From positions 1 to 64,000 of the forward strand of contig JAXHUH010000257.1 in NCBI GenBank assembly GCA_034211175.1: 64,000 nt of DNA, given 5' to 3'. The notes beneath the pieces are model-generated. The model worked only from the letters and a program-made list of their open reading frames with translations, was not told where the DNA came from and ran no database searches. The translations under genes and the position numbers were made by a program. Shown here piece after piece: positions 8,681-17,284 of this stretch (position 1 is the stretch's first letter; each line of letters begins with the position of its first letter). The DNA comes from JAXHUH01 sp034211175. GTDB lineage: Bacteria > Actinomycetota > Acidimicrobiia > Acidimicrobiales > CAIXPF01.

Positions 8681-8961
8681 AGGTCGAGGTCCAGTTCGGC
8701 GAGGCGTTCACGGATCCAGTCGAGGAGGGCGAACGTGAGCCGCGCCCCCTCGCGGAGGAGGTCGAGCAGCCAGGTGAGCACCGACACCGCCTCGGGCCCG
8801 GCCGCCCACTGCACGGCGGCGAACACGCCGATGACGGCGGCCGCGGCGACGATCGCGGTCTCGATGACACGTCCGATCGCCCGGTCGGTGCCCCGCCGGA
8901 GCGGTCCGGGTTCCGGGCCGCGGCCCGTCGCCCGCCGTCGTCGATCGTGGGTGGACAGCAC
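8677..8961 (-). CDS. Small membrane protein, 94 aa
   Basis: The product has a basic N-terminus (about 30 residues), one clear hydrophobic segment at ~34-53 (TAIVAAAAVIGVFAAVQWAA) and an amphipathic C-terminal helix (LLDLLREGARLTFALLDWI). It begins with GTG at 8961, and its stop overlaps the GTG of the next gene, so it is the first gene of a two-gene coupled unit. No family is recognised. A membrane anchor or partner for the following protein is the simplest inference. Confidence 0.6.
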   Translation of the reverse strand: MLSTHDRRRRATGRGPEPGPLRRGTDRAIGRVIETAIVAAAAVIGVFAAVQWAAGPEAVSVLTWLLDLLREGARLTFALLDWIRERLAELDLDL

Positions 8962-9159
8962 GACTCCGTCCTACCCGCTCCCGGCGACGCAGTCACCACC
9001 CGCGGTGCGCAGGGTGTCGCCACCCCGACGACGTCGGCGGCGCGGATCGGCACGGACGCCGAGGTCAGCCGGGGTCGGGCCGAGGGAACACTCGTTGGTT
9101 TCACCGGTCGTTCACCACACCCTTGGCCGTGGGCCACGGAACCGTGGTTCGCTCGTGCC

Positions 9160-9951
9160 ATGCGCATCCTCGTCACCAACGACGACGGGATCACCTCCGA
9201 GGGGTTGCACGTGCTCGCCGAGCGCGTCGCGGCCCTCGGTGACGTGATTGTCGTCGCCCCCTCCAGCGAGTTCTCCGGCGCGGGGGCCGCCGTCGGCCCG
9301 ATCCACCTCGCGCTGCCCGAGGTGCACGATGCCGAGGTCAAGGGCGCGTCGACGGCGTTCACGGTCGACGGGCCGCCGGCGCTGTGTGTCTTCCTGGCCA
9401 GGCTCGGCGCGTTCGGGGAGGTGCCGGACCTGATCGTCTCGGGCGTGAACCCCGGGTACAACGTCGGCCGCTCCGTCTACCACTCGGGCACGGTCGGTGC
9501 GGCGGTGACCGGCCGCAACGGCGGGATCAACGGCGTGGCCGTGAGCCAGGGCACGGTCGCCGAGGAGCCCCAGCACTGGGACGCGGCGGCCGAGGTGGCG
9601 GCGTGGGTGGCGGAGACGTTGCTCGTCGACCTGCCGTCCGAGCCGGTCGTGTGCAACGTGAACGTGCCGAACCTGCCGCTCGACCAGCTCGGCGAGGTGG
9701 TCCACACCCGGATCGGCGAGACGCCGCCGTTCGCCACGGCCAAGGCGGCGCTGGAGCCGATCGGCGCCGGCCGCTACCGGGTCGAGATGACGGTGGCCGA
9801 CCCGGTGGAGCAGCCCCGGGACCTCGACACCGGTGCCGTCGTCGCCGGTGCGGTGTCGATCGGTTGGATCGGCCCGTGGAGCGAACCGTCCCCGCCCGGC
9901 CACACCGACCGCGTCCTCGACACCGTCGCCACCCGCCTCACCCCCACCTGA
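9160..9951 (+). CDS. surE: 5'-nucleotidase/exopolyphosphatase SurE
   Basis: SurE hydrolyses nucleoside monophosphates and is a metal-dependent, usually dimeric, cytosolic enzyme. The protein opens with MRILVTNDDGI, whose NDD motif coordinates the metal. It then shows VVAPSSEFSGAGAAV, and later SGVNPGYNVGRSVYHSGTVGAA, the second metal/phosphate-binding loop. At 263 residues it has the normal SurE length. The upstream frame is open further left, but SurE proteins begin at MRILVTND, so the ATG at 9160 is the start. It stands alone, divergent from the small membrane-protein unit, and is followed by a strong terminator. Confidence 0.93.
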   Translation: MRILVTNDDGITSEGLHVLAERVAALGDVIVVAPSSEFSGAGAAVGPIHLALPEVHDAEVKGASTAFTVDGPPALCVFLARLGAFGEVPDLIVSGVNPGYNVGRSVYHSGTVGAAVTGRNGGINGVAVSQGTVAEEPQHWDAAAEVAAWVAETLLVDLPSEPVVCNVNVPNLPLDQLGEVVHTRIGETPPFATAKAALEPIGAGRYRVEMTVADPVEQPRDLDTGAVVAGAVSIGWIGPWSEPSPPGHTDRVLDTVATRLTPT

Positions 9952-9962
9952 CCCAAAACGCG

Positions 9963-9993
9963 CAACGGCCCGGGCCTGGCACCCGGGCCGTTG
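9963..9993 (+). terminator. Hairpin terminator after surE
   Basis: A perfect 12-bp inverted repeat, CAACGGCCCGGG and its complement, surrounds a 7-base loop (CCTGGCA) twelve bases beyond the surE stop. There is no long T-tract, as is usual for very GC-rich actinobacteria. Confidence 0.8.
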
Positions 9994-10346
9994 GCGTCTA
10001 TCCGCCCATCCGCGAGAGAGGTTTCCGCCCGTCGGCTTCGCCTCCCTCGACACCTATTCAAGAGGAGTCGAACGTCCCTGAGAATGAGGTGATCTACCCA
10101 GACGCGACGTCGCTATCATCGTTCGCCTCGCGTCGGTCCTGATCCGAGCGTCGTTCGCCGGGGGACTGGGGCACGTTCGGCGTTGGGTGGGGTGGCGTGG
10201 CCGATACCATCCATGGCGCGTTCGTGTTCTCGTCCGTGCACCTGCGAGCAGGGTTCCGGTCGATGTGACGCGACCGCGTTCGGGGCGGGTGAGCTCGTGA
10301 TCGGTCGGAGTGCGCAGGCACGCCGCAGGGAGGCAAGACGGACCAC
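9994..10346. other. Intergenic region before the glycosyltransferase gene
   Basis: I see no gene in this 353-base gap. It contains one imperfect hairpin (GAGAGAGG at 10014-10021 pairing with CCTCCCTC at 10041-10048, one mismatch). Its 19-base loop carries TTTCCGCCC, like the hairpin array at 17.3-17.7 kb. The remainder presumably holds the glycosyltransferase promoter, but no convincing -35/-10 pair is visible. Confidence 0.5.
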
Positions 10347-11381
10347 ATGGAACGGCCCCGAGTCAGCATCGGGCTGCCCGTGTACAACGGGGAGCGCTTC
10401 CTGGACCAGGCGATTCGTACGCTGCTGGCCCAGACGTTCACCGACATCGAGCTGCTGCTCGCCGACAACGGCTCCACGGACGGCACCCAGGCGATCTGCG
10501 AGTACTGGCAGAACGCCGACCAGCGTGTCCGGTACCTGCGCAGTGAGGAGAACCACGGCGCGGCGTGGAACTTCAACCGCCTGCTCGACGTCGCCCGCGG
10601 CGAGTACTTCAAGTGGGCGGCGGACGACGACGAGCACGAGCCGGGGTTCATCGGTTCGTGCGTCGAGGTCCTCGACCACCACCCGGACGTCGTGCTCGCG
10701 TACACGCAGGCCGTCGAGATCGATCCCGACAGCAAGATCCTCGAGTACCGCGGCCCGGTGAACCACGTGGACTCCGAGAGCCCGAGCGCGCGCTACCGCG
10801 CGGTGCTGCTCAAGGAGGTCTACTGCTACGCGATCTTCGGGGTCATCCGGACGGCGCCGCTGCGCACGACGGCGCTGATCGGGCCGTTCACGATGTCGGA
10901 CCGGGTGCTGCTGGCCGAGCTGGCGCTCCATGGCCGCTTCGTCGAGCTGCCCGAGGCGATGTACCGCCATCGCGAGCACCCGGGCCGGTCGATGTACAAG
11001 TACGCGGACGACCGCGACCGCCTGTGGTGGTTCGACACGAGCCGCAAGGGCGGTTCGAGCATGCCGCGGTGGAAGGTCGGCCTCGAGTACGCCCGGTCGC
11101 TGCGCCGTGCCCCGGTGACGGGCAAGGAGCGCCTGGCGTCGTGGGCGTCGTTCGCCCCGTGGGCGCTCGACAACCAGCGCGTGCTGTCGCGCGAGCTGGC
11201 CCGTACGGTGCTGACGCTCAACGGGAAGCTGCGGCTGGTGCCCCCGTCGTCGGAGACCGTGCCGGCGACGATCCCGTCGGTGGAGGCGCCGCCGTCGTCT
11301 CACAACGGTGAGGCGACCGGCGGTTCGGGTACGGACCCGGACGACGCCGGGGCGACGGTCCGGGCCGGCGACCCCGGCTGA
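10347..11381 (+). CDS. Family 2 glycosyltransferase
   Basis: This 344-residue protein has a GT-A fold N-terminus: VSIGLPVYNGERFLDQAI at residues 5-22, LLLADNGSTDGT near 38, and KWAADDDEHEP around 91, which supplies the DxD-type metal/nucleotide-sugar ligand. The C-terminal ~60 residues are low-complexity and acidic. No transmembrane helix is obvious, so it is probably cytosolic or peripheral and transfers a sugar to a lipid-linked or polysaccharide acceptor. It lies alone, without other polysaccharide genes, so the acceptor cannot be inferred. The ATG at 10347 follows a GGGAGG at about 10329-10334. Confidence 0.85.
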   Translation: MERPRVSIGLPVYNGERFLDQAIRTLLAQTFTDIELLLADNGSTDGTQAICEYWQNADQRVRYLRSEENHGAAWNFNRLLDVARGEYFKWAADDDEHEPGFIGSCVEVLDHHPDVVLAYTQAVEIDPDSKILEYRGPVNHVDSESPSARYRAVLLKEVYCYAIFGVIRTAPLRTTALIGPFTMSDRVLLAELALHGRFVELPEAMYRHREHPGRSMYKYADDRDRLWWFDTSRKGGSSMPRWKVGLEYARSLRRAPVTGKERLASWASFAPWALDNQRVLSRELARTVLTLNGKLRLVPPSSETVPATIPSVEAPPSSHNGEATGGSGTDPDDAGATVRAGDPG

Positions 11382-11732
11382 GGGGCCGCGGGCGCCGCGG
11401 GCGAACCCGTCGGGTGCGCACGCACCGGTGGGGCCGGGGTCAGCTGAACATCACCCAGTGGCCGCGAGACGGACACGCGCGCGCCACGGGGGTGCCTTGA
11501 CACCGTCTCGCGCACCGGACCACGCTTGAGCCGCCTGCCGCCAGGGCAGGCGTTATCCCGGGCCGGGCGACGGGACGCGCTGCACGTTCGCAGCCGGAAC
11601 GCAGCCACCCCGCCCGGCGTCGTCGAGTGGTCTCGACCTCGTGGAGCCGGCTCCGCACGCCGGCCAGGACGATCGCGATACCGCTCGCCCGGCGACGCCC
11701 AGTGATGTCCGCCGCCGCAAGGAACTCACGCC
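11382..11732 (+). other. Leader region of the peptide-transport operon
   Basis: This 351-base gap has no convincing gene. It holds two dyads: GCGAGACGG at 11464-11472 with its exact complement at 11503-11511, and CGCCTGCC at 11532-11539 paired with GGCAGGCG at 11545-11552. A TTGACA occurs at about 11497-11502 inside the right arm of the first dyad. The structures could be a terminator for the upstream gene, a folded leader or an operator. I do not recognise a known riboswitch. Confidence 0.4.
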
Positions 11733-13325
11733 GTGCTCCGTCGTCCGCTCTCGCTGGTTGCGATCCTCCTCGCCTTCGTCCTGACCGCCGCCGCGTGCGG
11801 TGCCGGCTCCGACGACGACGACTCGTCGGCCGATGACACCGAGCCGTCGGAGCAGTCCGACGACACGGCGACCGATGACACGGCCACCGATGACACCGCC
11901 GCCGACGACGAGGGCGATGCCGCATCGGGCGAGGTGGTGATCGGCCTGACCGCCGAGCCGGCCAACCTCGACTTCACGACGACCGACGGCGCGGCGATCC
12001 CCCAGGCGCTGCTCGACAACGTCTACGAGGGCCTGGTGGCGCTCGACCCGAGCGGTGAGATCGTCCCCCGCCTGGCGACGGACTGGGAGGTCAGCGACGA
12101 CCGGCTGACCTACACCTTCACGCTGGCCGAGGGCGTGACGTTCTCCGACGGCGCCGAGCTGACCGCCGAGGACGTGAAGTTCAGCATCGAGCGGGTCCAG
12201 ACCGACTGGGAGATCGCCATCGCCGCCGGGATGGAGATCGTCGAGAGCGTCGAGGTCGTGTCGCCGACCGAGGTGAGCGTCACGCTCGCCGAGCCGTCGA
12301 ACAGCTGGCTGTTCGCCATGACCAGCCGCATCGGGGCGATCTTCTCGCAGACCGGCGTCGACGACCTGGCCAACACGGCCATCGGGACCGGCCCGTACGA
12401 GGTGGCGGAGTGGAACCCGGGCGACTCGCTCGTGCTCGCCGCCCGTGACGACTACTGGGGCGAGGCGCCCGACATCGAGACGGTCACGCTGCGCTACTTC
12501 GAGGACGCCACCGCGCTCAACAACGCGCTGCTCAGCGAGGGCATCGACGTGATCGCCGGCGTCCAGGCGACCGAGTCGCTCGACCAGTTCACCGACGACG
12601 ACCGGTTCCAGCTCATCGAGGGCACGACCAACGGTGAGCTGGTCCTGTCGCTGAACAACGGCCGGGCCCCGTTCGACGACCCGCTCGTGCGCCAGGCCGT
12701 GATCTCGGCGATCGACCGCCAGGCCCTGCTCGACGTCGTCTACAGCGGCCTCGGGGTCCCGATCGGGTCGATGGTCCCGCCGACCGACCCGTGGTACGAG
12801 GACCTCACCGGCGTCTGGCCCTACGACCCGGCCCGGGCCGAGGAGCTGCTCGCCGAGGCCGGCGTCGAGGACCTGTCGTTGACCTTCGACGTGCCGCAGC
12901 TGCCGTACGCGGTGAACGCCTCGCAGGTGATCCAGTCCCAGCTGGGCGAGGTCGGCATCGACGTCGAGCTGGAGACGCTGGAGTTCCCGGCGGTGTGGCT
13001 CGAGCAGGTGTTCAGCGGCCACGACTACGACATGTCGATCATCGCCCACGTCGAGCCCCGCGACATCGGAACGTTCGGCAACCCGGACTACTACTGGGGC
13101 TACGACAACGCCGAGGTCCAGGCGCTGCTGGCCGCGGCCGACACCGCGCCGGAGGACGAGTACGTCGCCCAGATGCAGCAGGTGGCGAGCACGCTGGCGG
13201 AGGACGTGGCCGCCGGGTTCCTGTTCGTCCTGCCCAACCTGATCGTGGCCGAGACCGACATCGAGGGCCTCCCCGAGAACGCCGTCGGTGAGGCGCTCCA
13301 GCTCCGCGAGCTCAGCCGCTCGTGA
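11733..13325 (+). CDS. Peptide/nickel-type ABC transporter substrate-binding lipoprotein
   Basis: The 530-residue protein is a family 5 extracellular solute-binding protein (DppA/OppA type). Residues 1-22 form a lipoprotein signal with TAAAC, the modified cysteine being C22. A ~40-residue acidic, Thr/Ser-rich linker follows (repeats of DDTATDD), then the binding domain from ~65 with PQALLDNVYEGLVALDP, YTFTLAEGVTFSDG and AEDVKFSIER. The start is GTG at 11733, preceded by AAGGA. It is anchored outside the membrane and delivers ligand, probably a short peptide, to the permeases encoded downstream. Four genes, 11733-17193, make a complete importer. Confidence 0.93.
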   Translation: MLRRPLSLVAILLAFVLTAAACGAGSDDDDSSADDTEPSEQSDDTATDDTATDDTAADDEGDAASGEVVIGLTAEPANLDFTTTDGAAIPQALLDNVYEGLVALDPSGEIVPRLATDWEVSDDRLTYTFTLAEGVTFSDGAELTAEDVKFSIERVQTDWEIAIAAGMEIVESVEVVSPTEVSVTLAEPSNSWLFAMTSRIGAIFSQTGVDDLANTAIGTGPYEVAEWNPGDSLVLAARDDYWGEAPDIETVTLRYFEDATALNNALLSEGIDVIAGVQATESLDQFTDDDRFQLIEGTTNGELVLSLNNGRAPFDDPLVRQAVISAIDRQALLDVVYSGLGVPIGSMVPPTDPWYEDLTGVWPYDPARAEELLAEAGVEDLSLTFDVPQLPYAVNASQVIQSQLGEVGIDVELETLEFPAVWLEQVFSGHDYDMSIIAHVEPRDIGTFGNPDYYWGYDNAEVQALLAAADTAPEDEYVAQMQQVASTLAEDVAAGFLFVLPNLIVAETDIEGLPENAVGEALQLRELSRS

Positions 13326-13376
13326 CCCGGCCGGGCCCGGTGCCGGGCGGGCGGCCGCCGATGGCCGGCTGAGCCG

Positions 13377-14324
13377 GTGGCGCGACAGGTCCTGCGGCGG
13401 CTGGCGATCTTCGCCGTCACGGTGATCGTCGCGTCCGTCCTGATCTTCGCGTTCATGGCGGTGCTCCCCGGCGACCCGGCCCGGGTCGCGCTCGGGGTGA
13501 ACGCCACGCCGGAGGCGATCGACCAGCTGCAGGCCCGGTTCGGCACCGACCGCCCGCTCGTCGTCCAGTACGCCGACTGGGTGACCGGGCTGCCGGTCGG
13601 CGACTTCGGCGAGTCGTACGTGACCCGCAGCGCGGTCGGGCCCCGCATCGTCGACCGCCTGCTGGTCACGCTGTGGCTGGTCGGCGCGTCGATGGTGCTG
13701 GCCCTCGTGGTCGCGGTGCCGCTCGGCACGATCGCCGCGGTGCGCCACCGGCGGGCCAGCGGGGCGATCATCGCCGGGCTGAGCCAGGTCGGGGTGGCGG
13801 TGCCCGGGTTCCTCGTCGGCATCCTGCTGGTCACCGTGTTCGCGGTGCGCCTCGGCTGGGTCCCCTCCAGCGGGTGGACGGCACCGGTCGACGGGTTCGG
13901 CGAGTTCCTCTCGAAGCTCGTGCTGCCGGCGGTGTCGCTGGCGGTGGTGCAGGGGGCGATCCTCACCCGGTACGTGCGGTCCGCCGTGTTGGGTGTGCTC
14001 CGTCAGGACTACCTGCGCACCGCCCGGGCGAAGGGCCTGCGGCCGGGCCAGGCACTCGTCCGTCACGGCCTCCGCAACGCCGCGGTGCCGGTGCTGACCG
14101 TCACCGGCCTCCAGCTGGCCACGTTGTTGATCGGCGCGGTGGTGATCGAGCGGGTGTTCGTGATCCCCGGGCTCGGCAGCCTGCTGCTCGACGGCGTCGC
14201 CAACCGCGACCTGCTGTTGGTCCAGGGTGTGGTGATGGTGCTGGTCGTCGGCGTGCTGGTCATCAACCTCGTCGTCGACCTGCTGTACACGGTCGTCGAC
14301 CCGCGCCTGCGGAGGCCGTCGTGA
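13377..14324 (+). CDS. ABC transporter permease, DppB/OppB type
   Basis: The 315-residue integral membrane protein has six predicted helices and the family-typical N-terminus (FMAVLPGDPARVALG, then ATPEAIDQLQARFGTDRPL). The permease EAA-type loop is LRQDYLRTARAKGLRPG near residue 210, where the ATPase docks. The GTG at 13377 is taken as start because MARQVLRRLAIF leads straight into the first helix. Its stop overlaps the start of the second permease. The two permeases form the heterodimeric channel of the importer. Confidence 0.93.
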   Translation: MARQVLRRLAIFAVTVIVASVLIFAFMAVLPGDPARVALGVNATPEAIDQLQARFGTDRPLVVQYADWVTGLPVGDFGESYVTRSAVGPRIVDRLLVTLWLVGASMVLALVVAVPLGTIAAVRHRRASGAIIAGLSQVGVAVPGFLVGILLVTVFAVRLGWVPSSGWTAPVDGFGEFLSKLVLPAVSLAVVQGAILTRYVRSAVLGVLRQDYLRTARAKGLRPGQALVRHGLRNAAVPVLTVTGLQLATLLIGAVVIERVFVIPGLGSLLLDGVANRDLLLVQGVVMVLVVGVLVINLVVDLLYTVVDPRLRRPS

Positions 14325-15250
14325 GCGTCGGGCTCGGCGACGGCGCCTCCGCGGCCGATCCGACCGACGCCGCGGCCGGGGCCGCGCTGGCCGACCCGGC
14401 CGGCGACGGGGACCGGCCCACCCTCGGCGGCGGTCGCCGGATCACGCCGAACCTGGTCGTCGGCGCGGTGCTCGTCGGCCTCGTCGTGGTGATGGCGCTC
14501 GTGTCGTTCGTGTGGACGCCCTACGACCCGACCCGCATCGACGCCAGCGTCCGCCTCCAGGGCGCGGGCGTCGACCACTGGTTGGGGACCGACCGCTTCG
14601 GGCGCGACGTGTTCAGCCAGCTGATGGTCGGCGCCCGGACGACGTTGTTCGTCGGGTTCGTGGCCGTCGGGATCGCCGCGGCGGTGGGTACGCCGCTCGG
14701 CATCGCCGCCGCCATGGCCCGGCCGGGGGTCGGTGAGGTCGTGATGCGGGGCAACGACCTGCTCCTGGCGTTCCCGGCGCTGCTGCTGGCCGTGATGTTC
14801 AGTGCGGTGTACGGCTCGAGCACGTTCACCGCCATGGTCGCCATCGGCATCGCCACGGTGCCGACGTTCGCCCGTCTCGCCCACAGCGGCACCCTCCAGG
14901 TCCTGCGCACCGAGTACGTGCTCGCCGCCCGGGCGGCGGGGCGGCGGTCGGTCCACATCGGTTGGCGCCACGTGCTGCCCAACATCTCGTCGATGCTGAT
15001 CGTCCAGACGTCGGTGGCGTTCGCCATCGCGGTGCTCGCCGAGGCGGCGCTGTCGTTCCTCGGCTTCGGTACGCGCCCGCCGACCCCGACATGGGGGCGG
15101 ATGCTCCAGGAGTCCCAGGAGTTCCTCGCCACCCGGCCCGAGCTGGCGCTGTGGCCCGGGCTCGCCATCGCGGTGGCGGTCCTCGGGTTCAACCTCCTGG
15201 GCGACGGGCTCCGGGACCTCCTCGACCCGCGCCTGTCGGTCGGCCCGTGA
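14321..15250 (+). CDS. ABC transporter permease, DppC/OppC type
   Basis: Translation begins at GTG 14321, overlapping the previous stop (GTGA), with GGAGG five bases upstream. The 309-residue product has an unusually long ~45-residue Ala/Asp-rich cytoplasmic N-terminus before its first helix. It then shows the DppC hallmarks HWLGTDRFGRDVFSQLMVGARTT (spanning about residues 85-108), the docking loop LRTEYVLAARAAGRRSVHIG, and ALSFLGFGTRPPTPTWGRML. It pairs with the preceding permease, and its own stop overlaps the start of the ATPase. Confidence 0.93.
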   Translation: MSVGLGDGASAADPTDAAAGAALADPAGDGDRPTLGGGRRITPNLVVGAVLVGLVVVMALVSFVWTPYDPTRIDASVRLQGAGVDHWLGTDRFGRDVFSQLMVGARTTLFVGFVAVGIAAAVGTPLGIAAAMARPGVGEVVMRGNDLLLAFPALLLAVMFSAVYGSSTFTAMVAIGIATVPTFARLAHSGTLQVLRTEYVLAARAAGRRSVHIGWRHVLPNISSMLIVQTSVAFAIAVLAEAALSFLGFGTRPPTPTWGRMLQESQEFLATRPELALWPGLAIAVAVLGFNLLGDGLRDLLDPRLSVGP

Positions 15251-17193
15251 GCACGGTCGACGGCCGCCCGGTCGGCGCCCCGGACGCGACCGCGACCGGT
15301 GGCGCGGCGCTCGTCGCCCGGGGGATCGGGGTGTCCGCCAGCGGCGTCGAGCTGGTCCGCGGGGTCGACCTCGAGCTCGGGACCGGCGAGCGGGTCGGGC
15401 TGATCGGCGAGTCGGGGTGCGGGAAGTCGCTCACCGCCCTGACCTTGATGGGCCTGCTCCCCGAGGGGCTCGACGCTCACGGCTCGGTGCGCCTGGCCGG
15501 TGTCGACGACGAGCTCGTCGGCGCGCCCGAGCGCCTGCTGTCCCGCCTGCGGGGCCGCGACCTGGCCATGGTGTTCCAGGAGCCGATGACGGCGCTGAAC
15601 CCGTCGATGACGGCCGGCGCCCAGGTGGCCGAGGCGATCACGATCCACGGCGACAAGGCCCGGCGGCGCACGGCCGACGAACGGGCTGTCGAGCTGTTGG
15701 ACCGGGTCCGGCTCGACGACCCGGCCGGCGCCGCGGCGGCCTACTCCCATCAGCTGTCGGGCGGGCAGCGCCAGCGGGTCGTGCTGGCGATGGCACTGGC
15801 CAACGACCCGGCCGTGCTGCTGTGCGACGAACCGACCACCGCGCTCGACGTGACGGTGCAGCGCCAGATGCTCGACCTGATCGCCGAGTCGGTGGCCGCC
15901 AGCTCGATGGCGTTGCTGTTCATCACCCACGACCTGGCGGTGGTGGCGTCGATCTGCGAGCGGGTCGTCGTGATGTACGGCGGGCGCATCGTCGAGCAGG
16001 GCCCGGTCGGCGACGTGTTCGGCCGGCCCCGTCACCCGTACACGGCCGGCCTGCTCGGTGCGTCGGACCTGGAGGCGACCGACGCCGCCGGCCGGCTCCC
16101 GACGATCGCCGGGTCGGTGCCGGCGGCGGGCCTGTTCCCGTCGGGTTGTGTGTTCCGCGACCGGTGCCCCCGGGCGCAGCCGGACTGCGAGACCGAGCCG
16201 ACGTGGTCGTCGGACCACGGCACCGGCGGCGGCTTCGCCTGCCACCACCCCGTGCCCGTCGATGTCCCTGGGAGCGCCATCGGGACGGTGACGGGGTCGG
16301 CGCCGGACGCCGGGCCGGGTGGCGCCGCCGGGTCGGCAACCGCACCGGGGACCGGGCGCCCGGAGCCCGGCCCCGGTTCGGCGAGCGACGACGCCGGCGC
16401 CGAGCCGCTGATCGTGGTCGACGGGCTGCGGCGCAGCTACCGGCGGCCCCGGCGCTCGCTGTTCGGGCCCCGCCCGACGGTCGACGCGCTGAAGGGGGTG
16501 TCGTTCGAGGTCGGCGCCGGGCAGCGCTTCGGGGTGGTCGGCGAGTCGGGCTCGGGGAAGTCGACGCTGGTGCGGCTCCTGGCGGCCCTCGACCAACCGA
16601 CCGGCGGCTCGATCCGCGTCGAGGGCCGCGAGATCGGTGGCGTGCGTGAACGCGACCTGCGGTGGCTGCGACGGGACCTGCAGATCGTGTTCCAGGACCC
16701 GATGGGCTCGCTCGACCCCCGGATGCGGGTGCGTGACATCGTCTGCGAGCCCCTCCACGCCCAGGGTGCGGCCGATGCCGGTGATCGGCTCGACGAGATG
16801 CTCGGTGCGGTCGGCCTGTCGACCGCGATCGCCCACCGGTTCCCCCACCAGTTCTCCGGCGGGCAGCGACAGCGGATCTCGCTCGCCCGGGCGCTCGTGA
16901 CCCGGCCCCGGATCCTGCTGGCCGACGAGCCGGTCAGCGCGCTCGACGTGTCGGTCCGGGCCCAGATCCTCAACCTGTTGGCCGACCTGGCGGACCAGTA
17001 CTCGCTCACCGTCGTGTTCGTGTCCCACGACCTGGCGGTGGTGCGCCACGTGTGCGACACGGTCGCGGTGATGCGGGGCGGCGAGATCGTCGAGCTCGGC
17101 CCGACCGAGCAGGTGTACACCGACCCCTCCCACGACTACACGCGGGCGCTGCTGGCCGCGTCGCCGTCGCTGCGGGGCGCGCTCACCGGCTGA
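15247..17193 (+). CDS. Fused double ATPase (DppD-DppF) of the peptide ABC importer
   Basis: A single 648-residue chain carries both ATPase domains that most operons encode separately. Domain 1 has Walker A GESGCGKS (~56), signature LSGGQRQR and Walker B LLCDEPTTALD. It ends in the Cys-containing oligopeptide-ATPase tail (GCVFRDRCPRAQPDC). A ~90-residue Gly/Ala/Pro linker leads to domain 2 with GESGSGKST (~432), FSGGQRQR and LLADEPVSALD. All ATP-binding residues look intact. GTG 15247 overlaps the DppC stop. Energy coupling occurs at the cytoplasmic face of the two permeases. Confidence 0.93.
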   Translation: MSTVDGRPVGAPDATATGGAALVARGIGVSASGVELVRGVDLELGTGERVGLIGESGCGKSLTALTLMGLLPEGLDAHGSVRLAGVDDELVGAPERLLSRLRGRDLAMVFQEPMTALNPSMTAGAQVAEAITIHGDKARRRTADERAVELLDRVRLDDPAGAAAAYSHQLSGGQRQRVVLAMALANDPAVLLCDEPTTALDVTVQRQMLDLIAESVAASSMALLFITHDLAVVASICERVVVMYGGRIVEQGPVGDVFGRPRHPYTAGLLGASDLEATDAAGRLPTIAGSVPAAGLFPSGCVFRDRCPRAQPDCETEPTWSSDHGTGGGFACHHPVPVDVPGSAIGTVTGSAPDAGPGGAAGSATAPGTGRPEPGPGSASDDAGAEPLIVVDGLRRSYRRPRRSLFGPRPTVDALKGVSFEVGAGQRFGVVGESGSGKSTLVRLLAALDQPTGGSIRVEGREIGGVRERDLRWLRRDLQIVFQDPMGSLDPRMRVRDIVCEPLHAQGAADAGDRLDEMLGAVGLSTAIAHRFPHQFSGGQRQRISLARALVTRPRILLADEPVSALDVSVRAQILNLLADLADQYSLTVVFVSHDLAVVRHVCDTVAVMRGGEIVELGPTEQVYTDPSHDYTRALLAASPSLRGALTG

Positions 17194-17253
17194 CGGCGCC
17201 GCCGGGGAGAAGGCCCCCGGGGAGAGAAGACGGACCGGGGCCGAAAACGGCTC

Positions 17254-17282
17254 CGGCCCGAGGAGCTCAGCTCCTCGGGCCG
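17254..17282 (+). terminator. Strong hairpin terminator after the ABC operon
   Basis: A perfect 13-bp stem (CGGCCCGAGGAGC and complement) closes on a 3-base TCA loop 60 bases after the last ABC gene. It is followed immediately by the hairpin array, so it marks the operon end. Confidence 0.8.
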
Positions 17283-17284
17283 CA

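Noticed and set aside
8473..9159. N-terminal extension of SurE of about 229 codons
   Set aside because: SurE proteins begin at MRILVTNDDG. The extension is antisense to the small membrane gene and has no homology.
9952..10142. Small peptide ending in SNVPENEVIYPDATSLSSFA after surE
   Set aside because: The frame looks protein-like for about 25 codons but has no start codon or ribosome site near it, and is interrupted upstream by the terminator hairpin.
11553..14066. Long minus-strand frame opposite the peptide-transport genes
   Set aside because: It is antisense to well-supported ABC genes, rich in Arg/His/Asp/Gly with no motifs, as expected for shadow frames in very GC-rich DNA. The same applies to long frames at 14521-17538, 39014-42046 and 42337-44541.
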